From Amphibiibacter pelophylacis (GTDB taxonomy: Bacteria > Pseudomonadota > Gammaproteobacteria > Burkholderiales > Burkholderiaceae_C): DNA of 64,000 nucleotides. Shown piece by piece: positions 1 through 8,389 of this stretch. The notes under the pieces are model-generated. The model was not told the DNA's origin, made no database searches, and saw only the letters and a list, made by a program, of their open reading frames with translations. Position 1 is the stretch's first letter; every line of letters begins with the position of its first letter. The DNA is taken from contig NZ_JAWDIE010000009.1 in NCBI RefSeq assembly GCF_037688875.1, positions 67,315 through 131,314 on the forward strand, read 5' to 3'. Both the position numbers and the translations under genes were made by a program.

Positions 1-657
1 CTGCGCGCCTTCATCGAAGACAACCAGCTGCCCGCCGGAGCGCCGCTGCCGCCCGAGGCCGAGCTGGCCGAAAGCCTGGGCGTCAGCCGCAACTCGGTGC
101 GCGAGGCGGTCAAGGCGCTGGAATCGGTCGGCGTGCTGGAAACGCGGCGCGGCGTTGGGGTGTTCGTGCGCGAGTTCTCCTTCGAGCCGCTGCTGGACAA
201 CCTGGCGTACGGCATCGGCAATTCGATGCGCCAGGTCAGCGAGGTGCTGGAGATACGCCGCACCCTGGAAATGGGCCTGATCGACACCGCGCTGCACCGC
301 TTCACGGCGCAGGATCTGGTCGATCTGCGCGCCGTCACCCAGCGCATGCACGATCGCGCCCGCCAGGGCCAGAGCTTCCCCGAGGAAGACCGTGAGTTCC
401 ACCGCATCCTGTTCCGCTCGCAGGGCAACGAAGTCCTGCTGCGCCTGATTGATGTCTTCTGGCTGGCTTTTTACAAGGCCTCCGATTTCGTCAACCTGGA
501 AAACATGGACCCGATGTCCACCTGGCGCGATCACCAGGACATCGTGGACGCCATCGCCAGCGGCAAGCTGTCCAGCGTGCGCGAGCGCCTGGCGCAGCAC
601 TACCAGGGCGTGGACAAGACACTGGCGGGCGAGCTTGCCCCGCCGCCGACGCAGTAA
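1..657 (+). CDS. FadR-type GntR family transcriptional regulator (5' truncated)
   Basis: The reading frame is open from base 1, so the N-terminus lies outside the window. Visible first is most of a winged-helix GntR domain (recognition-helix-like residues SRNSVREAVKALE, then a wing with GVLETRRGVGVFV). An alpha-helical FCD ligand-binding domain follows, with the family's acidic/histidine pattern (EVLEIRRTLEMGLID, DREFHRILF and a late DHQDIVDAI). This is the FadR/NanR subgroup, which binds small acids or sugars and usually represses the adjacent catabolic operon. It sits 76 bp before the lyase gene on the same strand, so control of the amino-sugar cluster is likely. The ligand is inferred from context only. 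Confidence 0.9.
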   Translation: MRAFIEDNQLPAGAPLPPEAELAESLGVSRNSVREAVKALESVGVLETRRGVGVFVREFSFEPLLDNLAYGIGNSMRQVSEVLEIRRTLEMGLIDTALHRFTAQDLVDLRAVTQRMHDRARQGQSFPEEDREFHRILFRSQGNEVLLRLIDVFWLAFYKASDFVNLENMDPMSTWRDHQDIVDAIASGKLSSVRERLAQHYQGVDKTLAGELAPPPTQ

Positions 658-733
658 GCCTTTGCGGACCCTGCCGCACCGGCCCAGAACCCCAGATCCA
701 GAACCCCAGATTCCCCACCCACAAGGTCTCATC

Positions 734-1654
734 ATGTCCCGATTTTTTGGTGTCGTTCCCCCCGTTGTCGTTCCCCTGCTGGCCGATGGTCAGGTGGATT
801 ACCCCTCCTACACGCGCGTGCTGGAGCACCTGATCCAGGGCGGCTGTCACGGCCTCTTTGTGCTGGGCTCGACCAGCGAGGTGATTTTCTTTGACGAGGC
901 CACGCGCCAGCGCATCATCGAACATTCGGTGAAAGTGGTGGCGGGCCGTCTGCCGGTCATCGTGGGCGTGATCGATCCGGGCACCGAGCGCGTCATCGGC
1001 CACGCCCGTGCGGCGCAGCAGGCGGGCGCGGATGCGGTGGTGGTGACGGCGCCGTTTTACGCCATCACCAATCAGCAGGAAACGATGGATCACTTCCGCC
1101 GTGTGCGCGGCGCCATCGATATCCCGGTGGTGGCCTACGACCTGCCGGTGTGCGTGCACACCAAGCTGGCGCGCAGTACCACGGTGCAGCTGGCCCGCGA
1201 AGGCGCCATCCAGGGCCTGAAGGATTCCAGCGGCGACGACGGCAACACCCGTTACGTGATCCTGGACACGCGCGATGTGTCCGATTTCTTCGTCATGACG
1301 GGCTCCGAGATCGTGGTCGACAGCGCGCTGCTGATGGGCGCACACGGCGTGGTGCCGGGCCTGGGCAACGTCGATCCGGCCGGTTATGTGCGGCTGTGGG
1401 ATGCGGTGCAACGCGGTGACGCCGCTGCGGCCCGCGCCGAGCAGGAGCGCCTGTGCCGCCTGTTCGAGATCGTCTGGGTGGCGTCCGGCCGCCTGAGCGG
1501 TGGCGCCAGTGGCGTTGGCGGATTCAAGACCGCCATGCGCCGTCTGGGCCTGATCGCCACCAACACCATGACCTCGCCGCGCGGCTCGCTCAACGAGGCC
1601 GAAAGCCAGCGCGTGGACGAGATCCTGCGCAGCGTGGGTCTGCTGGCTGCCTGA
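734..1654 (+). CDS. DapA/NanA-family aldolase-lyase
   Basis: A 306-residue class I pyruvate-dependent lyase of the dihydrodipicolinate synthase / N-acetylneuraminate lyase superfamily, at the family's normal length. Visible are the N-terminal GVVPPVVVPL strand, the substrate-loop motif GSTSE (GSTGE in many relatives), the tyrosine of VVAYDLPV and the Schiff-base lysine in GLKDSSGD. The chosen ATG begins MSRFF; the longer frame upstream overlaps the regulator and looks non-coding. Because NanE-NanK and an amino-sugar deaminase lie downstream, cleavage of sialic acid or a related nonulosonate to pyruvate plus an acylated mannosamine is plausible. The substrate cannot be read from the sequence, and other DapA-family activities remain possible. 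No separate gene for a canonical NanA is seen. Confidence 0.85.
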   Translation: MSRFFGVVPPVVVPLLADGQVDYPSYTRVLEHLIQGGCHGLFVLGSTSEVIFFDEATRQRIIEHSVKVVAGRLPVIVGVIDPGTERVIGHARAAQQAGADAVVVTAPFYAITNQQETMDHFRRVRGAIDIPVVAYDLPVCVHTKLARSTTVQLAREGAIQGLKDSSGDDGNTRYVILDTRDVSDFFVMTGSEIVVDSALLMGAHGVVPGLGNVDPAGYVRLWDAVQRGDAAAARAEQERLCRLFEIVWVASGRLSGGASGVGGFKTAMRRLGLIATNTMTSPRGSLNEAESQRVDEILRSVGLLAA

Positions 1655-1833
1655 TCTTCCCCTGTTCTGACCCGCCCCATCCGGGCGGATCGCGACCGGT
1701 ATTGCTGCTGCTCTGGCTGCTGCTCTGGCTGCCGCCTGGGTTGCCGCGTTAGGCCGGGCGGATGAGGCCGCCTGTGCGTTTTCAAAAAAACCTCATTTTT
1801 CGCGGTTGCTGCCGTGACTTCTGGAGACATCCC
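1655..1833 (+). other. Gap between lyase and porin with a GC hairpin and 12-bp tandem repeat
   Basis: This 179-bp stretch has no plausible gene. It holds an inverted repeat CCGCCC-catcc-GGGCGG (1672-1688) not followed by a T-run, then three head-to-tail 12-bp units (1705-1740, two exact CTGCTGCTCTGG and one degenerate). An A-run near 1784-1791 precedes the porin. The porin Shine-Dalgarno (GGAG at 1823) is at its end. A promoter for the porin could lie here, but I see no convincing -35/-10 pair. Confidence 0.5.
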
Positions 1834-2922
1834 ATGAAAAAAACCAGCCTTGCCCTGATCGCCGCTTCTGGCCTGATCGCTTCCCTGCCCGCTGTGGCGC
1901 AATCCTCGGTGACCCTGTATGGACAGGCCTCGATCGGTATCGCGCAGGGCAAAACGAAGACCGTTATCAACGGCGTGACGACCGAGACGACCAACCGCGG
2001 CGTCATGAACAGCAATTACTCGGGCAGCATCCTGGGTTTCAAGGGCACGGAAGATCTGGGGGGGGGACTCAAGGCCAACTTCGTTGTGGAAGGCAATGTG
2101 TCCATGGACGGCGGTGCTTCCTTTGCGTTCGACCGCGTGACCATGGTCGGCCTGTCCGGCTCCTGGGGCGCGCTGAACATCGGCCGCCAGTACAGCCTGG
2201 TGCACAACATCCTGTGCGGCGCTGATCTGGACTGCTTCTCCAACTGGTCGACCACGGTGCACTGGTTTGTGCCGACCTATCTGCCGGGCACCGTGAACTG
2301 GCGCAACCAGTTTGGTCCCATCGACATCGGTCTGCAGGCGTCCAAAGGTCGCGGCACCACCAATGGCGTGACCAAGCCGACCAAAGCCGGTGGCGCCCTG
2401 CTGCGCTACGTGTCGGGCAGCAGCTTCATTGGCGCGGCCTACAACTATGCCGAAGGCAATTTTGACAACCGCAAGGGCATCAATCTGTCGGCGGGCGCTG
2501 CCGGAACACCGGCCGCAGACCAGTTCATCGTGGACAAGGGCCAAGGCTACACGGTGGCCGGTTCTTACGATTTTGGCGTCGCACAGACCTACGCCAACTA
2601 CGTGGACAGCAAGGGCTACCCCGACCGCGACGTGGACAGCTATGCCCGCCACCAGCAGCTCAACCTGGGCGTGGCCGTGCCGGTCGGCGCTGTCACTCTC
2701 GGGGTGGGCTATGGCCGCAACCAGGGCGAATTCGTCACCGGCGGCGTGCGCACCGTGGGCAGCCACTACACCGGCAACAACTACTATGCAGGTGCTGTCT
2801 ACAACTTCAACAAGGGCACGCGCCTGACGGTGCGTGCGGGCGTGAACAACGACCGCAAGGCCGATTCCGGCAACTCCACCCGCTCGACCCTGGTTGGTGT
2901 GGATTTTGCCCACCGCTTCTGA
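1834..2922 (+). CDS. Gram-negative general porin (Burkholderiales type)
   Basis: A 362-residue outer-membrane beta-barrel. The ATG at 1834 follows a good Shine-Dalgarno and begins a classical signal peptide (MKKTSLALIAASGLIASLPAVAQ, cleavage after AVAQ). The mature protein starts SSVTLYGQ, the hallmark of the Burkholderiales porin family, and ends in phenylalanine (DFAHRF) as barrel proteins do for BAM recognition. The middle shows alternating hydrophobic/polar strands and a GRQYSLVHN-type segment. It is inserted between the lyase and nanE-nanK genes, only 13 bp before the latter. It may therefore be the outer-membrane entry route for the cluster's sugar, functionally like NanC of enterobacteria but from a different family. 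That role is inference from position. Confidence 0.9.
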   Translation: MKKTSLALIAASGLIASLPAVAQSSVTLYGQASIGIAQGKTKTVINGVTTETTNRGVMNSNYSGSILGFKGTEDLGGGLKANFVVEGNVSMDGGASFAFDRVTMVGLSGSWGALNIGRQYSLVHNILCGADLDCFSNWSTTVHWFVPTYLPGTVNWRNQFGPIDIGLQASKGRGTTNGVTKPTKAGGALLRYVSGSSFIGAAYNYAEGNFDNRKGINLSAGAAGTPAADQFIVDKGQGYTVAGSYDFGVAQTYANYVDSKGYPDRDVDSYARHQQLNLGVAVPVGAVTLGVGYGRNQGEFVTGGVRTVGSHYTGNNYYAGAVYNFNKGTRLTVRAGVNNDRKADSGNSTRSTLVGVDFAHRF

Positions 2923-2935
2923 TCCGGAAAACCGC

Positions 2936-4525
2936 ATGAATCACGACGTCTCCACGCGCTCCAGCGCGCCTTCGCCCGCCCCCACCCACCCCACCTGGCA
3001 ACGACTCGGCCTGTCCCTTCCCGCGCTGATCGTCTCCTGTCAGGCGGTGCCCGATGGCCCGTTCGACACGCCGCCTTTCATCCGCGCCTTCGCGCTGGCG
3101 GCGCTGCAGTCGGGCGCGCAGGGGCTGCGGCTGGAGGGCGTGGAGAACGTCCGCACCGTGCGCGCCGACTGCGACTGCCCCATCATCGGCATCGTCAAGC
3201 GCGATCTGGCGGACAGCCCGGTGCGCATCACGCCCTTTGTGCACGATGTGCAGGCGCTGGCCGAAGCGGGTGCGACGGTGATCGCGGTGGACGCCACCGA
3301 TCGTGTGCGTCCGCAGCCGGTGGCCGAGCTGCTCGCGGCGATCCACGCGGCGGGCTGCCTGGCCATGGCCGACATCTCGACGCTGGAAGAAGCCCGCGCC
3401 GCGCAGGCGCTGGGCTTTGATGTGATCGGCACGACGATGTCGGGCTACACCGGCGGCCCCGTGCCCGAGGGGCCGGACCTCGTGCTGGTGCAGCAGGTGG
3501 CGGCGCTGGGCGTGGCGACGCTGGCCGAAGGGCGGCTGAACAGCCCGCAGGCGGCGGCCGATGCCGTGCGCTGCGGGGCGCAGGCGGTGGTGGTGGGGTC
3601 GGCGATTTCGCGGCCCGAGTACATCACCAGCTGGTACCGCCAGGCGGTGGACGCAGCGGCGGCGGCCGGGTCATCGGCGCAGCCGGGCGCGCCCGTGCTG
3701 GCGCTGGACATCGGCGGCACCAAAACGCTGGTGGCGCGGGTGGAGAACGGCGTCATCACGCACGAACTGCAGTTCCCCACGCAGCGCGGCGAGCATCCCG
3801 ACCAGTGGCTGGCGCAGGCTCTGGCGGTCACGCAGGGCTGGCCGGGTGGCTGGACCCACGTCGCGGCCGCCGTCACCGGTGTGGTCGGCGACGACGGGCT
3901 GTGGACGGCCTTCAACCCGCAGACGCTCGATTTCCCGCCCTATCCGCTGGTGCAGCGCCTGCGCGAGGTCTTTGGCGTGCCCGCGCTGGCGCTGAACGAC
4001 GCCCAGGCCGCCGCCTGGGGTGAAGCACGCTGCGGCGCGGGCCAGGGCGATGATCTGATGTTTGTGACGGTCTCGACCGGCATTGGCGCCGGGCTGGTGC
4101 TGGACAGCCGGTTGCGGCGCGGCCCAGCGGGCATCGCCGGCCACCTGGGCCAGTGGCGCGACGACGCCGGGCACCGTCTTGAGGATATCGCCTCCGGCAG
4201 CGCGCTGGGTCGTCAGGCTGTGCAGGCGGGCTGGCCGGGCGGGGCGCCGGAACTGGTCGAGCGCGCCCGCCACGGCGAGCCCGCGGCGCAGGCGCTGCTG
4301 CAGGCGGGCGTGGACGCGCTGGCGCAGGCCCTGGCGCGCGTGCAGCTGCTGCTGGACGTGCCCACGCTGGTGCTGGGCGGAGGCCTTGGGCTGGCGCCGG
4401 GCTACGCCCCGCTGCTGGAAGCCGCGCTGGCGCAGCGTCTGGGGCCACACGCCCCGCAGGTGCGCCCCGCCGCTCTGGGCGCGCACGCGGGCATTCTGGG
4501 CGCTGCGCTGTGCCCGCTGAACTGA
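2936..4525 (+). CDS. nanEK: Fused N-acetylmannosamine-6-phosphate 2-epimerase / ROK N-acetylmannosamine kinase
   Basis: A 529-residue two-domain enzyme. Residues about 25-240 are NanE, a TIM barrel that converts ManNAc-6-P to GlcNAc-6-P. The likely catalytic lysine is in GIVKRD (K88) and the catalytic glutamate in LAEGRLNSP (E198), with the phosphate loop VVVGSAIS following. Residues about 250-529 are a ROK sugar kinase: ATP loop ALDIGGTKT, catalytic aspartate in LNDAQAAAW (D355) and the TVSTGIGAG phosphate loop. Order of use would be kinase then epimerase. Odd: the ROK zinc motif (CxCGxxGCxE in E. coli NanK) is absent; the sequence runs from AGHLGQW to HRLEDIASG with no cysteines. The start is the ATG 13 bp after the porin stop. 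The first 25 residues look disordered. Confidence 0.9.
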   Translation: MNHDVSTRSSAPSPAPTHPTWQRLGLSLPALIVSCQAVPDGPFDTPPFIRAFALAALQSGAQGLRLEGVENVRTVRADCDCPIIGIVKRDLADSPVRITPFVHDVQALAEAGATVIAVDATDRVRPQPVAELLAAIHAAGCLAMADISTLEEARAAQALGFDVIGTTMSGYTGGPVPEGPDLVLVQQVAALGVATLAEGRLNSPQAAADAVRCGAQAVVVGSAISRPEYITSWYRQAVDAAAAAGSSAQPGAPVLALDIGGTKTLVARVENGVITHELQFPTQRGEHPDQWLAQALAVTQGWPGGWTHVAAAVTGVVGDDGLWTAFNPQTLDFPPYPLVQRLREVFGVPALALNDAQAAAWGEARCGAGQGDDLMFVTVSTGIGAGLVLDSRLRRGPAGIAGHLGQWRDDAGHRLEDIASGSALGRQAVQAGWPGGAPELVERARHGEPAAQALLQAGVDALAQALARVQLLLDVPTLVLGGGLGLAPGYAPLLEAALAQRLGPHAPQVRPAALGAHAGILGAALCPLN

Positions 4526-4542
4526 TCTGAAAGGCTGAACCG

Positions 4543-5604
4543 GTGACTTTTTCTCCCCTGACTTCTTCGACCGCCATGCGCCGCGAGGCGCTGGAATGCG
4601 CGCGCACCGTGCGCGACCAGGCCGATCTGGCCCGCGAGCCGCTGGCTGCCCTCGTGCGGCGCTGGCAGGCGCAGCCGCCTTCGCTGATGCTGACGGTGGC
4701 GCGTGGCAGCTCGGACCACGCGGCGCAGTACCTGGGCTATCTGGCCATGCTGCGCCTGGGGTTGCCGACGCTGTCGCTGCCGATGTCGCTGCCTACGCTG
4801 CACCAGGCGCCGTTGCAGGTGCAGGGCCAGTGGGCGATTGCGCTGTCGCAGTCGGGCGGCAGCCCTGATCTGGTGCTGGCCATGCAGGCGTTGGCCGCGC
4901 GGGGCGCGCACACGGTGTCCTGGGTGAACCAGGCCGCATCGCCCCTCGAGGCGGCGTGTCAAAACCACCTGCCGCTGGGCGCTGGCCCCGAGCGCAGCGT
5001 GGCCGCGACCAAAAGCTATCTGGCTGCGCTGGCGCTGGGCGCGCGCTGGGTGGCCGCGCTGGCGCAGGACGCGGCGCTGGCGTCGGCCCTGCAGGCCCTG
5101 CCCGATGATCTGGACGCAGCCGCCGCTGCGCAAAACGGCGCGGGGGCGTGGGCTGACACCGCCGTGCCGGTGCTGCAAGGCGCCGAGCGCATCATGGTGG
5201 TCGGACGGGGCCTGGGCCTGGCGGTGGCGCTGGAGGCCGCGCTGAAGTTCAAGGAAACCTGCGCCATCCAGGCCGAAGCCTTCAGCGGCGCCGAGATCCG
5301 TCACGGTCCGATGGCCCTGATCGGTGCGCTCTACCCGCTGCTGATTTTCGCGCCGCGCGGGCCGGAGCAGGCGGGCCTGCTGCAGTTCGCCGCCGACATG
5401 CGTCAGCGCGGGGCCGCCGTGCTGCTGGCCGCCCCGGCCGATGTGCCCGAGCGCGAGCTGACGCTGTCCACCGCCCACGACGCCCTGCTGGATCCGCTGC
5501 TGGCGGTGCAGGGCTTTTATCTGATGGTGGAAACGCTGGCGCGCGCGCGCGGTCGCGACCCCGATGCGCCGCCTTTCCTGAACAAGGTGACCCTGACGCA
5601 CTGA
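4543..5604 (+). CDS. SIS-domain glucosamine-6-phosphate deaminase (NagB-II type)
   Basis: A 353-residue protein with two tandem SIS sugar-isomerase domains, equivalent to the C-terminal half of GlmS without the glutaminase domain. Visible are TVARGSSDHAAQYLGYL (first sugar-phosphate loop), ALSQSGGSPD, the GPERSVAATKSY segment typical of the GlmS/AgaS group, VVGRGLGLAVALEAALKFKET, and the EAFSGAEIRHGPMAL block. Stand-alone proteins of this type deaminate glucosamine-6-P to fructose-6-P. The GTG start at 4543 follows an AAAGG Shine-Dalgarno and lies 17 bp after nanEK; an ATG 11 codons further in is the alternative. It would be the final step of the amino-sugar route. The deacetylase NagA that must act before it is not in the window. 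Confidence 0.85.
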   Translation: MTFSPLTSSTAMRREALECARTVRDQADLAREPLAALVRRWQAQPPSLMLTVARGSSDHAAQYLGYLAMLRLGLPTLSLPMSLPTLHQAPLQVQGQWAIALSQSGGSPDLVLAMQALAARGAHTVSWVNQAASPLEAACQNHLPLGAGPERSVAATKSYLAALALGARWVAALAQDAALASALQALPDDLDAAAAAQNGAGAWADTAVPVLQGAERIMVVGRGLGLAVALEAALKFKETCAIQAEAFSGAEIRHGPMALIGALYPLLIFAPRGPEQAGLLQFAADMRQRGAAVLLAAPADVPERELTLSTAHDALLDPLLAVQGFYLMVETLARARGRDPDAPPFLNKVTLTH

Positions 5605-5663
5605 GGCGGCGGGGACGCCTGGCGTGACACAATCGCAGCCATGCGAACCGACTGTTTCACGTC

Positions 5664-6740
5664 ATGGTCCTGACCTCTTTTGCTGATCGTCTGCGGGCGC
5701 TGGTGAGTGCGCTCTATGGGGCCCTGCTTCCCCTGCTGTCCTGGCGCAACTGGCTGCTGGCGGCGCGGGTGTTCTGGGGCGCGGGTCAGCGGTATTCGCG
5801 TGGCGCGGGCATCAGCCACGGCGCGGCGGTGGCGTTTTTCACGGCCCTGTCGCTGGCGCCGCTGCTGGTGGTGGCGACCAAGGTGATGGTGCTGCTGCTC
5901 AGCCGCGATGCGGTGCAGCAGCAGCTGCTGGGCTATATGTCGTCCTGGCTGGGGCCGCAGGAGACGCAGTTCCTGGCCGAGCTGATCCAGCGCGCGCTCA
6001 ACACGCAGTACGATCTCAGTCTGGAGAACCGCACCGCCTGGATCGCGCTGGTGACCACGCTGATCGGCGCGACCGCCGTGTTCATCGAACTGCGCACCGC
6101 GCTGCTGGGCATGGCGACGCAGCCCACCGAAACCTTCAGCCTGTGGGGCCTGCTCAAGGTGCGCATCCTGGCAGCGGCCATCGTGATCGGCGCGTCTTTT
6201 CTGCTGTCGGTGGCGCTGCTGCTGCAGACCGCCAGCCAGATGCTGGTGGGCTGGCTGTCCACGCGGGTCGAGCTGCTGGTGCCCGTGGTGCAGCTGGCTG
6301 ATCTGCTGCTGGGGCTGTTCTTCATCGGCCTGGTGTTCGCGCTGCTGATCCGTGCGCTGTCGGGTCTCGGTATGAGCAAACGCCATGCGGCCATCGCGGG
6401 CGGCGTGGGCGCCATCCTGTTCATGCTGGGGCGCTACGCGATTGGCTGGTACATCGCGCACTCGGCCACGCAGTCGGCGCTGGGCGCGGCGGGCTCGCTC
6501 ACGGTGATCCTGATCTGGGTTTACTGGACGAGCCAGATTTTTCTGTTTTCCGGCGCGATTGGCATCGAACTGACCGAGCGTTCGCGCCCTGAACCTGCGC
6601 CAGCCGCTGCTGAATCCGCCGTTGAACCGGCCGCGACGGCTGATCCGCAATCCTCCACTTCCGTCCCCGAAGAGCCTGCCCATGACGATGTCCGCGACAA
6701 CGCCCAGCCCGAATCCGCAAACCGTCCTGCCCCCGCTTGA
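5664..6740 (+). CDS. YihY/BrkB-family inner-membrane protein
   Basis: A 358-residue polytopic membrane protein of the YihY/virulence-factor-BrkB family. It has about six hydrophobic segments. Family landmarks are an early GAGISHGAAVAFFTALSLAPL helix, then an ALLIRALSGLGMSKRHAAIAGG loop, and a late ILIWVYWTSQIFLFSGAIGIEL helix. The C-terminal 60 residues are Ala/Pro/Glu-rich and probably a disordered cytoplasmic tail. The function of the family is unsettled; it was once annotated as RNase BN. No clear Shine-Dalgarno is visible before the ATG at 5664, so the start is moderately uncertain. The 3' end overlaps the SMP-30 gene by 59 bp, implying cotranscription. Confidence 0.88.
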   Translation: MVLTSFADRLRALVSALYGALLPLLSWRNWLLAARVFWGAGQRYSRGAGISHGAAVAFFTALSLAPLLVVATKVMVLLLSRDAVQQQLLGYMSSWLGPQETQFLAELIQRALNTQYDLSLENRTAWIALVTTLIGATAVFIELRTALLGMATQPTETFSLWGLLKVRILAAAIVIGASFLLSVALLLQTASQMLVGWLSTRVELLVPVVQLADLLLGLFFIGLVFALLIRALSGLGMSKRHAAIAGGVGAILFMLGRYAIGWYIAHSATQSALGAAGSLTVILIWVYWTSQIFLFSGAIGIELTERSRPEPAPAAAESAVEPAATADPQSSTSVPEEPAHDDVRDNAQPESANRPAPA

Positions 6741-7677
6741 GCTGCCCTGGCAGCCGGTCTCGCCGCGCCTGCAACTGGGCGAGGGCGTGTGCTGGAGCGA
6801 GGATCAGCAGGCTTTTTTCGGCTGTGACATCGACGGCGGCAGCGTCTGGCGCCTGCGCTTTGACGGCACGAAGATCGACGGCGCACAGTTCGACACCGTG
6901 GCGCATTTCACCGACCCCAGCGCCTGCGTGCAGACCGTCCACGGCGAGTGGCTGGTCAGCGCGCGCGATGGCATTTACGCCTGCAGCGCGGATTTCAGCC
7001 AGCAGCGCCTGTGGGTACCCTCGCCCTTCGACACCGCGCAGGAGCGCTGGAACGACGCCCGCATCGGGCCCGACGGCGCCTTTTGGCTGATGACGATTTA
7101 CGAGCCGCGCCAGCCGCCGCTGGCTCGCCTGTACCGTCTGGATGGCACAGGTGTGCTCACGCCGCAGATGCAGGGCCTGACCGTGGGCAACGGCCTGAAC
7201 TGGAGCGCCGACGCCCGCACCCTGCTGTGGGCCGACACCACGTCGCACAGCGTCTACAGCGCCGATTTCCCCCTGGAATCGACCGCTGATCCGATCGACA
7301 GCGCCGCACAGAGCGCCGTGCTGCGCCTGCCGCGCAAGACCGATCTGCCCGAAGGTCAGGCTTACGGCGGTCGCCCGGACGGCTGCGCCCGCGACGAAAC
7401 CGGCCACTTCTGGTCCGCCTGTTTTGAAGGCGGGCAGTTGCTGCGCTATGGCCTGGATGGCGCTGCAGTGCAGTCCGTGCCCGTGCCGGTGCGCTGCCCG
7501 ACCATGCCCTGCTTTGGCGGCCCGGATGGCCGCACGCTGATCGTCACCAGCGCCTCGCACAAACGCCCGGCGGACGAGCTGGCCGCGCACCCGCACAGCG
7601 GCCACGTACTGGCCTGCCGCAGCGCCGTGGCGGGCCCGGCACCGCATCGTTTTCAGCGTGAACATCGCTTTTTCTGA
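6682..7677 (+). CDS. SMP-30/gluconolactonase-family lactonase
   Basis: A 331-residue six-bladed beta-propeller of the SMP-30/gluconolactonase/LRE family, which hydrolyses sugar lactones using a bound divalent metal. Expected metal ligands are visible: glutamate in LGEGVCW (E34), asparagine in WNDARIGPDGAFW, asparagine in VGNGLNWSAD, and aspartate in YGGRPDGCARDETGHFW. The ATG at 6682 (GAAGAG upstream) or the ATG two codons later is preferred; the longer upstream frame has no family similarity and would overlap yihY further. It may act on an oxidised sugar, but nothing nearby is a sugar dehydrogenase, so the substrate is unknown. Confidence 0.88.
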   Translation: MTMSATTPSPNPQTVLPPLELPWQPVSPRLQLGEGVCWSEDQQAFFGCDIDGGSVWRLRFDGTKIDGAQFDTVAHFTDPSACVQTVHGEWLVSARDGIYACSADFSQQRLWVPSPFDTAQERWNDARIGPDGAFWLMTIYEPRQPPLARLYRLDGTGVLTPQMQGLTVGNGLNWSADARTLLWADTTSHSVYSADFPLESTADPIDSAAQSAVLRLPRKTDLPEGQAYGGRPDGCARDETGHFWSACFEGGQLLRYGLDGAAVQSVPVPVRCPTMPCFGGPDGRTLIVTSASHKRPADELAAHPHSGHVLACRSAVAGPAPHRFQREHRFF

Positions 7678-7782
7678 GGGCAGCGGCTCCCATTTGAGGA
7701 ACTTCGGCCCCGATTAGCCTAAAGCTGAAGATGGCATGCGCTAAAATTTCAGATCGCTGATGACGCAAAAGCGCAACAGGAT

Positions 7783-7811
7783 GTGAAATTTCAAGGGTTT
7801 CTCCGTATAAT
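7783..7811 (+). promoter_or_regulatory. sigma70-like promoter of the atp operon
   Basis: A perfect -10 TATAAT (7806-7811) lies 17 bp after a 4/6 -35 GTGAAA (7783-7788). The predicted start is near 7818, about 20 bases before the proposed atpI start. A 10-bp perfect palindrome TGAAATTTCA (7784-7793) overlaps the -35 box and could bind a regulator. This is the best promoter before the nine-gene ATP synthase operon. Confidence 0.7.
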
Positions 7812-7838
7812 GCGGCAGCTTTTGGCTAAGACCTTGTT

Positions 7839-8381
7839 TTGAAAAAGAATTTTACAGATTTGTCGGCGCGTCAGGATCAGGAAATCGACGGCTGGCAAGA
7901 TGTGAAGGTCTTGAGCCGTGAAGAAGTGCGCGCCATCACACAGCAGCAGCCGAAATTTTCGTTTGCGGCCGTGGTGGTCTGGCAGGTGATTTTCAGCCTG
8001 CTGCTGGTGCTGTTCATGGGGTGGCGTGCGTCGTCTCTGAGAGACCCGGCGGTGGTCGCTGCAGCCTATGGTTCAGCCTGCATCTGGCTGCCACAGCTGC
8101 TGCAGAACTGGGGCATGCGCCGTCACCGTCTGGCCCTGGAGGTCGGTGTGCTGGTGAACCATGCCGGATTGGCCCTTGTGCATGTGTACACTTGGGAAAT
8201 GGTCAAGGTGGGGCTGACGCTGGTGATGCTGGCTTTGGCTCCGGTGCTGATGTCGCCGGTCCGCTGGCTGCCTCTGGTGCTTGGTTTTGTGCTGTGTTTG
8301 AAGTTGGGGTGGTGGATGGCGCTGATGCTGCACGTGCAGCGCAGCAGGCGGTTCAGATCCACGTCGCAGGTAGTCAACTAA
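7839..8381 (+). CDS. atpI: ATP synthase protein I
   Basis: A 180-residue small membrane protein at the head of the atp operon, with four hydrophobic segments (VVVWQVIFSLLLVLFMGW; VVAAAYGSACIWLPQLL; MVKVGLTLVMLALAPVL; LVLGFVLCLKLGWWMALML), as expected for AtpI. AtpI proteins are thought to help c-ring assembly or Mg2+ supply. There is no in-frame ATG at the N-terminus. The TTG at 7839 (encoding MKKNFTDLSARQ) is the longest candidate and a second TTG lies at 7860, so the start is uncertain. Downstream is atpB after 8 bp. Confidence 0.85.
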   Translation: MKKNFTDLSARQDQEIDGWQDVKVLSREEVRAITQQQPKFSFAAVVVWQVIFSLLLVLFMGWRASSLRDPAVVAAAYGSACIWLPQLLQNWGMRRHRLALEVGVLVNHAGLALVHVYTWEMVKVGLTLVMLALAPVLMSPVRWLPLVLGFVLCLKLGWWMALMLHVQRSRRFRSTSQVVN

Positions 8382-8389
8382 GGTCATTT

